Assembly (NCBI GenBank): GCA_025024175.1
Contig: QCXZ01000064.1
Coordinates: 21,138,286 to 21,202,285, forward strand
DNA length: 64,000 nucleotides
Origin: Rhyzopertha dominica
Lineage: Eukaryota; Arthropoda; Insecta; Coleoptera; Bostrichidae
Direction of reading: 5' to 3'
Made by a program: the position numbers and the translations under genes. Below the pieces are notes generated by a model, which made no database searches, was not told the DNA's origin, and was given only the letters and a program-made list of their open reading frames with translations. Shown here piece by piece: positions 38,401 through 50,400 of the stretch (positions within the stretch are counted from its first letter, which is position 1; every line of letters starts with the position of its first letter).

Positions 38401-41400
38401 TCGACTCGTTATTTTGTAAACAAAATGAAACAAAGTGCGGATACCTCAATTAAAAATAAAATAATTTTAGACTATCTTTTACAAGGTCTAGGTAATGATG
38501 TTCGTCCATATTTGAAAGTTTCTATTTTAGATAACGAAGTATTAGGTTTGTTAGATTCAGGAGCTTCATTAACTTTCTTGGGAAAACCTGGTTTAGAATT
38601 AATTGAGCGTCTAGGTCTTAGGATAACTAATCAAGACAATAATAATTGTATTTTAGCTAACGGACAACACTGTCGCTGTACAGGATATGTTATGGTTCCA
38701 ATTAGTTTAGAANACAAGTCTTGCTTAGTAAAGGCAGCTGTTGTACCAGAATTGCCACAATGTTTGATATTAGGAATAGATTTTTGGTCTCAAATGGGCA
38801 TTGTCCCAGATATACGAAACAAAAGTTGGCATTTTTCTAATAATGATTTATTCCTTAATAGTTTAGAGAGTTCTTCAGATTTCATGATTACTGATTCTCA
38901 GCGTAGGGAGCTAGATTGCATGGTGCAAGATTATTTTAAAGATATACCTTCATCTTTAGGTTGTACAGATGCAGTAGAACATAAAATAAAGGTAGAAGGT
39001 AGTGAACCTATTAAACTGTGTAGTTACCCTGTTTCGCCAAAAATACAATCTTACATCGATGAGGAATTAGATAAAATGTTAAAGGAGGGTGTTATTAAAC
39101 CTTCTTCAAGTCCGTGGTCGTTTCCAGTAGTCATGGTTCGGAAAAAAGATAACAGTTATCGATTTTGTGTTGACTATCGGAAACTTAATAAGATTACTAA
39201 GAAAGATGCATATCCTCTTCCAGTTATATCATCAATTTTGGATAAATTGCGTATGACAAAGTATTTAAGTGCACTTGATATAAAGTCTGCATATTGGCAA
39301 GTAGGAGTAGCCAATGAGAGTCGCGAATTGACAGCTTTTTCTGTGCCAGGTCGTGGACATTACCAATTTTGTAGGATGCCGTTTGGTTTGACTAATGCTC
39401 CTGCTACGTTCCAAAGACTAATTGATAACACCATTGGACATGACCTTGAGCCTTTTGTTTTTCAGTATTTGGACGATTTAATTATTGTAACACCTACTTT
39501 TGAAAAGCACTTAGAAATTCTCCAAAAAGTTTTTAATCGATTAAGATCTGCAAAATTAGTCCTTAGCAAGGAGAAATGTAAGTTCTGTTTACCTCGTTTA
39601 CGATATCTTGGGTTTATGATTGATAATACGGGTCTGCACGTTGATCCAGAAAAGGTAGCCGCAATCTTAAATATTCCAAGTCCTACTAGTGTTACAGAAG
39701 TAAGGCGATTTTTGGATATGGCGTCATGGTATAGGAGATTTATTCCCCAGTTTGCAACATTGACAGCACCACTTTCTGCATTAGTAGGGAAAAAGAGAAA
39801 ATGGCAGTGGTCTGAAGTCAATGAATCCGCTTTTAATGCCATTAAGGAGAGATTGGTGACTGCTCCTGTATTGAGTAGGCCGAACTTTGACTTCCCGTTT
39901 GTAGTCCAAACTGATGCCAGTGGTTACGGAATTGGAGCTGTGCTCACACAAATACATGATGATGGTGAACATGTAATTAGCTACATTAGTAGAACACTTA
40001 ATAGAGCAGAAAGAAACTATGGTACTACTCAGCGTGAATGTCTTGCTGTCATATGGGCTATAGAGAAATTTCGTGGATATCTAGAAGGCTACAAATTTAC
40101 GGTGGTTACTGACCATCATTCTTTGTTGTGGCTCCAAAATATTAAAGAACCAACCGGAAAATTGTGCCGTTGGGCACTCAGACTACAAGCCTTTGATTTC
40201 GAAATTGTCCACCTGAAAGGACGGAACCATGTTGTTCCCGATGCACTTAGTCGCTTACTTCCTGATTCAGAACTTAACTTAGCTAATAATAATGACACCG
40301 AATGTAACGAAGGTACAGATAATTGGTATAATAAGATGCTTACATTGGTATCGGAGCATCCTCTTAATTATGCTCAATGGAGAGTTGAAAATGAACAACT
40401 GTATAAATATCCTGGGAATGATAAAAACCAAGAAGCACATGATCAACTAGGGTGGAAAATTGTTGTTCCTAAAGAGTTACGAAATCAGGTATTGAAAGAA
40501 TGTCATGATAACCCTTCAAGCGGTCATCTTGGGGTACACAAAACTTATTTTCGTGTAAAAGATAAGTATTACTGGCCGAAAATGCGCAGCGATGTTGCAA
40601 AATATGTACGTTCGTGTGTAATATGCTTAGAACAGAAACCTGAACAAAAATCCCCTGCTGGTTTATTATCATCGCATCCTCGTGTGTCTAAACCTTGGCA
40701 GATGATTTCTATGGATTTGGTTGGTCCTCTACCACGATCTTCCAATGGTTATACTTTTATATTAGTCTGTTGCGACACTTTTAGCAAGTTTCCTATATTT
40801 TTTCCTCTTCGTAAAGCCACAGCTCGCGCTGTCGCAAAAATTGTAGAAGAAGATATTATATTGTTCTTTGGTGCACCACAATTTATTTTATGTGATAATG
40901 GAGTGCAGTTCCGAAGCAAAGAGTTGGCTGAAGTTGTACGACGTTATGGTACGAAAATTATCTTCAATCCAGTGTACCACCCTCAAGCTAATCCTACAGA
41001 ACGTGTCAATCGCGTACTAAAGACAATGATTCGAAGTTATGTAAAAAATGATCATAAGAAATGGGACTTACACCTTAAGAGTTTTGCATGTGCCATACGC
41101 ACAGCACACCATGAAGTAACAGGTTTTACACCTTTAGAATTGAATTTTGGAAGAAAGTATGTTTCACATGGTTCTTTTTATGGAAAAACTTTATCTACAA
41201 ACGATATAAACTTTGAAGAACGCAGAGTACCTCTATTAGAAGATTCCTTTAATATAGTAAAAGCAAAGCTAGACTCTGCCTAAGAGCGCAGTAGGAAAAT
41301 CTACAATTTGCGTCGTCGGCATGTAGAATTTCGTCCAGGAGATTTTGTATGGCGGAAAAACTATGTTCTTTCCAATGCGGAACGATCCTTTGCTACTAAA

Positions 41401-44400
41401 TTAGCACCAAAATTTTTAGGACCGTTTCGAATTAAAAAGAAAATTGGCTATAATACTTATGTCTTAGAAGATGATGAAAATAGTGGGAAACGTGTATGGC
41501 ACGTAAAAGATTTAAAACCACACTCTGATAGGACTGAAGTTGAGGAAAATGATAGATAGGTTAGCTAGATATATGTACATATAGATTAGTTAGAGTTAGA
41601 TCATTAGTTAGGTAGAGAGATTAGTTAGTATATATTGTAGTAAATAGTAGATGAGTGTTTGAAGTGCGAAATTCTTTCAGAATTTCTTAAGGGAGAAAGA
41701 GGAGAATTTATTACAGTACAAATTCATCCTAGTTACATATAAAGTCAAATTTGGTCAGCCATGAAATTAGAAATCATTTTTCCATGGAAAACAAAACAAA
41801 AAAAAATTGTTATAAATAGCAACACAGAAAAGAATTATCCAGCAAAAGTTAGTATAGATTAACTTGCCTAATTGGGATTCTGCTGAGATTTTCTATTTTG
41901 GAAAGAAGATTTGGAGTTGTGTTAGAGAGATAGTGATTTGGTCTTCTTATCTACCCACAGTTGGGATTTTGTTTTTCTGTTGGCAGCTGTACCTTATTGT
42001 ATTGAAGTGGAAGTTATTAAAATTGCGGAACCCTCAAAATAGAGGTATGACAACTAAATTTTAGTGACAAGATTAAGCCATAATATTTCTTTTAGGGTTC
42101 TTGTTCCAGTTTTATTTTTTTTTTCTTCACTGTTTGAGTCCTAGTCCTGGACCGTATTATTGTTTTGGTTTGACTGGTGGTTGGAGTACAAGGGTTGGCA
42201 CAAAATTACTGCACCTTACCATTTCTTGCCAGTACAAGGCTTGTGAAAGAATTCAGGAAATTTCGAGGTGACAGCGTCAGTTGTGACAGTGTCAAAAGCA
42301 GGTCAGACAGATATAGATCTTTATTTGGGAGACTTATCAAAAAGAAAAAGGATTCAAATAAGTGCTGCAGGGCCCCTGAATCTAAATTCTGATTATTTTT
42401 TTTATTATTTGTTCAATAGTTTAGTTAGAGTTATACAAAATTATTAGATATATTTGGACTCAGAGGAACTGTATTTTTTTGTATGATTATTATTGAGATT
42501 GTTTAAAAAAAAACCATTACCTATTACATGTATATATGTGAGGCGTTTACGTAAACGTTAATCAATTCTGTAATTATACTTAACTATATATATAACGAAT
42601 CAAATTTTTAAATTTAAGCTTGTCTTCATAGTTGTAGAGTAATTTACTAAAGCTGTAAATAAGCCTGTTTAATATATATTTGTTGGGAATTCTTAGTATC
42701 TTCGTTTGGAATGAAACTGGCAAGCGTGTAAGTGAAGTAATTTTGGTGATTTTGGGAATTTCACTTCTATTCGACAATATATGATTATTCGTGGTGAGAA
42801 ATCACCTGGCGCCCAATCTACCACTTTTAATTATTACCCAGCCCATTCCCACTGTTAGCTGGTCGGCATCACACGAATATCGAGGTCATAATCTTTACCA
42901 ACATTCTTAGTAGAATTTTGTGTAATACACTTTACAGTAATTTCATAATACTCATATTTAACTACATGATCTATCTAGCATTATCAATAAAAGTTTAGCA
43001 CAATAATGCCTATTAAACAATTTTGTCACTTATGGCCCGACACTGTTGTTTGTGATACTCNTTGTATATTTTTTAGTTTATTATTTAACTTATTTGCATT
43101 AATTGAAATATTGCAATATTATCTACAGCTTTATTCATAAATGTTTGAACAACTAATAATTGTTTTGTTTATTCCCAATTGTAAATCTGATAACTGATTG
43201 AATCTTGTTAGAAGTACACATGTGTATCAATAATTTGATTTGATTGCTATTTAATATTTGAATGTATTACTTAACAACACTTAAAACTGCATTTAATTTT
43301 TTTACAAATTTTTCCCAACTAAAGGTAATATAAACATGTGTGCAAAATTATTAGATGTTTCAATATAATATACTGATGTTAGCCAAACCCAAGGTTAGTA
43401 GATTTTATAGGTTGTCTGGTAACTAAGGCCAAAATTTTTGAGAGTGGGGGTTGCACGTCATCGAGGGTGCCAGATGCCAGACATCAAAAACTGTCAGTGG
43501 TCTGATGCTTGGTGTGCTTCTGTTCTTTGTGCTATTTTGCTTGCTCGAGTTTGTATTTTTTTTGTATGTTGCAAATATCATTTAGGTAAGTTTTTATCAT
43601 ATTTTTTTGTGAATGAGAAGTCAAGCTAAAACTATTATTATAGGTACCTAAATAATAGCAGATATGCCTGGTGGAACTGTTAGTAGGGTGACTGTCTGCA
43701 AGAATAATTCAAAAAAGCCTAAAGAAAAAGGAGGAAATTTAATGTTTTTACGTTTCCTAAGGATGTTAAAATTCGAAAGGAATGGGTCAGAAAAGGTTAT
43801 CGTAAATATAAATGGCCTGCTGACAATAAGAAGATATGCAGTGTTCATTTTAAGCCATGTGATTTCGAGGATGAAATGCGAGCTAGGTTATTGAATTTAC
43901 AACCAAGAAAGCTAAAAAAGGATGGTAAGAATGTACAAAGTTATGCTTTTATTTGCAGCAATTTCTTTTCACAGCTATTTCTTAAATGGTGCATTTGTCA
44001 GACGTTTTGTTTTTATTTATTTATTACTGCCTTATAAGCAAATAAATCGTACAAATTATAGTTGTTTTTTTTTTTTTCGATTTTTGTGATTTTTGATGGA
44101 TATGCAACAGCAGTGAGGCAGAAGTTATAATGCCGATAATAAAATTTACACAACTGCCTAGAGTGTAGAAAAGCAGTAATAGCATACACAAGAAAATTCC
44201 TAATGACGAACCTGATTATAATTTATGTCTTAATCCAAATTATCTGATTATTTATTCTGGTAATGACTATGCAGTGCCAATGTGTTTTTTGCCATTATCT
44301 TCTCTGAATTACATAGTTGTCAATAAATTACATTAATTAGGAATCATACAGTATTTGATGAAATAATACAAAAATTTTAAATTATAATGGCATAACAAAA

Positions 44401-47400
44401 CAAAAAAAGAAAACCTTAGGTAATAGATATAATGCTTACTAATACAGTTTAACTGTTACTTTTGATCATTATTGAAGTTGAAATTACAGAATACTACTAT
44501 GCTGAAACTTAATCACATAATCATAAATCTTATTTGAATTTCTACTCTAGTAATGTTATTTTAACATGATGTACTTTGAGTTTTTGATTATAATATTTCA
44601 TAATGGAAACGGAATAATAAACCCAATGCTTCAGCTAATTGAAATAACTTATAAATGATACACTTTTGTAGGCTTATATTCATATATATATATGCTTTTA
44701 TTTTGTACCCTTCGTCCGATAATGAGGTAATGTTTAACCTCAAAACCGATCACCAATAAATAAAAGAAAGGAGCTGGAACATTTTATTCCACTTATTTTT
44801 ATTATAGGTTAAAATTTATGTTTATTTAACCATGTTAAAAGTTACCCGTAAACGTACACGTAGTTTTTCTATCCCAGGTATAGACTGCCACATTTTAAAT
44901 TTATGGAAGTGTTTGTATGAAAATTTGTAAAATATTGCAACATTATTATTATAATACTCTATAGAATTGCAAGAATTTTAGTATCATAATATGGCATATT
45001 TAACAAGGGTTTATCCTATTCCAATGCATAATAATTTGAACCGGCACCCCTGATGACGCGTTAGGTGCCGCGTGCTGATTGGTTAGAAGTTACCAGACAA
45101 CCTATCTATGTCTAGTAACCTTGAGCCAAACCAATTAGAACTGCATCTGACAAATATATAATAATTAAACTTTATATACCAACAAATCCGCTTCAAGGTA
45201 CCCCTCAAAATGTTAATGCTTAAAATTTAAAATCACACTACAGAAAAAATAAAAGACGAGATAAAAAATATGTAGAATTAGCTGACATTTTTAAAATTTG
45301 TACTGTAGACTGTAAACCTTAAAAATAAAAAAATCTAAAGTATGAATAAAATCTGTCATGCACACCCCTTTGAAAAGTACCCCTAACAATTTTAAATAAT
45401 ATAGTAAATAGGATGTATTGTAAGAATGTTGCCGGTATTTAGTTTTGATACGATTTTTTTTCTCTTTTTTAAAAGGGTAAAAAATGCCACTTTAGGAATT
45501 TTGGAAAGCCAAAAGATGGTGCACAGCATGGAATTATCAAGGACCCTAATGTTAATGTGAAAATAAGGAATAATAATTATGTAGAAATATGGCACTGGCT
45601 TTTTTATGAAATTGTTCAATTTACTAATTTTTTCTGTATGTCAAACTTTTCCTTTTTTTTATTTTTTTGTTATTCAGTTTTAGTAACTAGACTGGTGTTT
45701 GACCTCTGTAGAGTGCAATATGTAAAATTAGACACATTTGTAGCTAGTTACTCATGGAATCTGTTAAACGAATAAATAATTCATAAATAAAATTAACCTA
45801 TGTAAAATACACAAATAAGATATTAATAACATGTAATAATCAAATAAATTTAGTAATTTGTACAATAAGTATTTATTTGTTTTATGTCAACTGACAGGTG
45901 AAGTTTTTTTAAGCCATCTTGTATGTACTTTTTGTATTGTATCATAAAAAAGTTGTTGATTTATAGCAATATTTAGTAATAACCATGCATGTTAGTATAA
46001 ACGTCCTATTTTTTTAAATAATTTTGTGCAATATTATTTACGTATGTGTTTTATTTACAGATAAGCTTTTTTAACACCCTGTTTTCCTAATCCGTTCTGT
46101 AAATTAATGAATTGTGCTGATAATGTTTAATTTGTATTGTAATATGTATTGTTTTGGATATTTTATTTTTTCTTTATTGTACAATATTTTATTTGTCCTT
46201 TGTTTATCATTTTCTACAAATTTTGTATTTACTGTTTATTGCATGTTGCTATGTTGTATATTTTTTTATTTCTGAACAGTTTGTTCTGAATAAAGGTAGC
46301 AATCTTTTATTATTTATATATTTGTTTTTACTTGAGTCGAGAATGTGTACACATACTTGGCACTTATTTTTTTTTAATTTATAAAAATGTTTGCTTGAAA
46401 TAAAGCAGCAATTTCTATATATCTTTGATCGTATACTTTCTTTTATTCTTCACAATTACAAATTTATCTGTGCCTCTCAAGTATACATTTTTTATGCTTT
46501 TAAAACCATTATTGACAGTGTTCTATTAATATTTATTTATTATTAATATTAATTATAGCATTACGTTAATATATATTTTGGTAAGTAATGCACACAATAC
46601 TATTACATTTTTAACGTTGCTGTATGGTTGGTTGCCGACAACGCTTTATTCCTAACTAGTTGGGTACCACTGATGTCTAGTAACTTTGTCGGTTGGTTCA
46701 TGTGTCGGTTGATTTAAGTGTCGGATGATCCATATGCTCCGCTTTAATTTTACCCAACCTATTTCCACTGTTAGTTGGTCAGCATCACATGAATATTGAG
46801 GCCATAATCTTTACCAAAGTTCTTAGTAGAATTTTGTGTAATATATTATTGCCGAGAACCCGAAATTTTTTCAGTGGAAATTACTCTAAAAGGAAGATAT
46901 CAAAATGAGTTCTGACTGGCTTCAAAAATTTAGACATATTCGATTTCAGACAATAATTAAGTATTTGGATGAATCATTTTCTAGCAACATTAATGCAGTG
47001 GAACCATTCAAGGCTAAAATAATACAAAATTTACTAATTTGGGTTGTAAATTAAGTATATCGTCGTTGATCGTGAAATACCTCCTATGTGGTGTTCAGAC
47101 CGATTTTTAGATTTTACATGCAATTGGTTGGTTTTTAGGCGTGTAATAGCTTAATAAACCTCCTAAGTGGATTAAAAAAGTGTTTCTGCAAGTAAAACGC
47201 CTTTTTTTAAACCTCTTATGTGTCTACACAACAAATTCATCGTGGAATATCTCCTATGTAGTCATATTCCACATAGGATGCTTTTCAGTTAACATCTTAG
47301 ATGGCACTTGTTGTAATATCCACATAGGAGGTTTTTAGCAAATAACAATTTGCGCCACATAAGATGTTCTTAGATAAGTACTTTTGACTAAATAGTGAAA

Positions 47401-50400
47401 ACTATTTCGTGCAGCGGACCACTAGTGTTTAATTGGCAATAAATGACAAATATTCTATTTCTTCGAAGTTTTACAGTGACCAGTGACAATTTGGGTGATA
47501 GTCAATTGCATATTACACAATATGGTAAGTAAAGTATTTAGTGATAGATACCTATTTGCTTTAATTACTTACACCAATAAAATATACTGACATAACCTAA
47601 CTTTTCAATAGCGAACATTTATTAGCGCTTGCTTATGGTAAAATATGCCTCAAATCGTCTCCAACACAGAACAGAAATTTGAAGTAATGTTATATTTATT
47701 ATGAATATTAAGCTAAAATAGAAAATAAATGGAAATGAAGCCAAAAAATACTAATATTGGTGCAGTCCAACTGCCACATAGGAGGTTTTTTAACACCTGT
47801 GTGTGCTTTTATATACATATTTATAATCTTGTATTTTACGGACGGGGCAATAGGCCTTTTTCTGACTAGGCAACCAAATAATATAAAACTTTTTTTCCTT
47901 GTGTTGTCTCTATTATTTTCTAGCCAAAAATGTCAGCTTTTGTATAAATATTTAAACTTAATTTTACTGTTTAGCCAATGCAATATTTTGGTTTCAGAAC
48001 ATGGAAAGCCGTGGCAGAAAGTTAATTGCAATGGTCGCGAAAAAAACTGAAAATACTGTGGTGGAAAATCAAAAGAAGGAGCTATTAGTAAATAATAATA
48101 TTATGAACTTGTCGGAGGAAACCCGATTTGCAGCTAGTATTACCGAGATGGACGTTATATTTGCCGATGATTTCAGAACTCAGAATTTTGATATGACTAC
48201 TCCAATAGTATTTCAGCAGAATCCGGTTTTCAGAAATACCACAGAAGAAACTGTGCCTCAAGAAACCCAGATGGAATTTGAAGGTACTGAATCTTTAGCT
48301 GATACAGGTCAAACAGAATATTATAATGAAGATACAGTAGAAATGAATCATAAATTGATTAATCAAATTGGACATTTTGAACCCGACATCGATAAAGTTG
48401 GTACGACTATGATTACTGAACTTCAACCAATTCAAAATATTATGATGAGCTGTGAATATGATTTGGAACATACACAACCTGAACAACTTGCACTTGGCAT
48501 CGAAGAAGCTGGTAAAACTACCATAATCACCGAACTTCAACCAGTTCCAAATATTGTGATTAGCTACGAAAGTAATATGGAAGACACACACGCAATGAAC
48601 ACAGATGGCATTACAATCTTAAGAGTACAGGAGGACTGCAATTTAGAACACAGTAATTGTGGTAAAACTGATAACGGGGAAAAGAACGTAATACATCGCA
48701 AAGATAAAAAAAACTCTGCGAAGAATAGAATTTTAGGACGTGATTATATGGGCTATAAAAAATAAGAAACGGCATTATTCAAGATGTACTCAAAGAAAGT
48801 AGAAAAATGGGGAACAGATGTGGTCATAACAGTATTAAGAAAAAAAGTGACAGAACTTTTCTTTGCCGTTTAATTTCTGAAAACGACAGAGAAAATCTTT
48901 TCAATTATTTTTGGAATTTGCCAACATGGCCAGAAAAGAAAATGTATATCAAGGGTTTAGTGAGCACAAGAAATATAAGAAAGAGGAGGTCGCGAATAGT
49001 AAGTACAAAGAGCAAAAATAAAAACGTGTTGAAGGAACAATCGGGGGATGATACGGAAGGAGAGGTAGAACAACAAAAAGGTCCCAAAAAAATGGAAGGT
49101 CATGATATTTTCCTACCAAAAGAAGATGGCGAAAAGGTTCGGGTCTGTCGAATCTTTTTTCTAAATACATTTTGTCTTGGTGAAGATACTTTCAAGAGAT
49201 GGGTGAAAAGGGAAATCAACAAGGCGGATGATGTTGAAATAACGATTTGCCAGCCTCCAAGAAAGACAAAAAAAATTGCAGATGAACAATCCATTAAAAG
49301 TTGGCTTGAATTGCTACCAAAAGTACCTAGCCACTACTGCAGGAAATCATCAAAAAAGGTTTATGTGGAATCAGTTTTCAACTCTAAAGCACAAATGCAT
49401 AGAGAGTACGTAAAATGGTGTCTAGAAAAACAAGTTAAGCCCGCTTCCATTACTCTAATGAAAAAGATATTGGCGAAGGAAAATATTGCCATACATCGGC
49501 CAAGAAAAGACCAATGTGATATCTGCTGCAGTCACAAACTTGGGCATATTCCTGAAGATGAATATCAGCTTCATATTCAGCGAAAAAATGATGCAAAAAC
49601 TGAAAAAGATGCCACCAAAGCTAATGCAATAGCGAATAATGACCACATGGCAATCACAATGGACCTACAAAGTGTTCTTCTATGCCCCAAAACACTACAA
49701 TCTGCTATGTATTATAAATGTAAATTACAAGTACACAATTTTACAATATATAACCTTAAAAATGGAGACGTCACTCTCTATGTTTGGCATGAGGGAAATG
49801 GAGGAGTTACTTCCAATGAATTTACTACTTGCATCTTAGATTTCTTGTGTAATGCAAAAAATGGATACAAAACTATTAGTTTAATATCTGATGGATGCGG
49901 ATATCAAAACCGTAACCGAGTTTTGAGCAGTGCTTTAAGAGATTTTGCTGCACAGCATGATGTCACCATTGAGCAGATTTACCTTACAAAAGGCCACACA
50001 ATGATGGAGGCTGATAGTGTTCACTCGACCTTAGAACAACTTTTCTATCCCCCTATTAATTCACCCAGCGATTACATAGCTAGAATGAGAGTAGCTAGAC
50101 CTAAACAACCCTATGACATTAAAGTTGTTCATTTTGATTTTTTCAAAAAATATGATTCATTGGCAAGCAATCTCGCTTCCCTTAGACCTGGTAATTCAGT
50201 TGGAGATCCTACAGTGGCTGATTTGTGTAAAATTAAATACAGCCCAGAAGGAATTATATGGTACAAAACACACTTCAAAGAAGACTGGCAAAAACTCACG
50301 CAACGTCGTCAGACTTCAACTGAAAGAGGGAGCTTAACACCACTTTATGATAGACCACTTCCTATACCAGAATCCAAATTTAAAGACCTTCAAAGCTTGA

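Larger units (their letters stand above)
35544..42927 (+). mobile_element. Ty3/Gypsy LTR retrotransposon, full-length but with lesions
   Basis: Two LTRs (35544-36764 and 41709-42927), each starting TATTACA and ending TGTAATA, flank a 4.94-kb interior with PBS, gag, pol and polypurine tract. CACT lies immediately outside both LTRs (35540-35543 and 42928-42931), a 4-bp target duplication. By eye the LTRs differ by eight substitutions plus one 2-bp homopolymer indel over about 1220 bp, so the insertion is young. The order gag-PR-RT-RH-IN, with the integrase C-terminal to RNase H, is Gypsy-type. No envelope gene is present. gag has a frameshift and pol an internal stop, so the copy is probably not autonomous. 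It sits in the TTLL15 intron in opposite orientation. Confidence 0.95.

Noticed and set aside
45480..45610. Possible plus-strand exon (PKDGAQHGIIKDPNVNV)
   Set aside because: No consistent acceptor/donor pair and no family recognised. Kept only as a note.
48295..48591. 98-codon minus-strand frame with repeated FxxANHNIxNWLKF-like phrases
   Set aside because: It is the antisense shadow of an internal duplication in the transposase N-terminal part (repeated TELQPxxNI segments).
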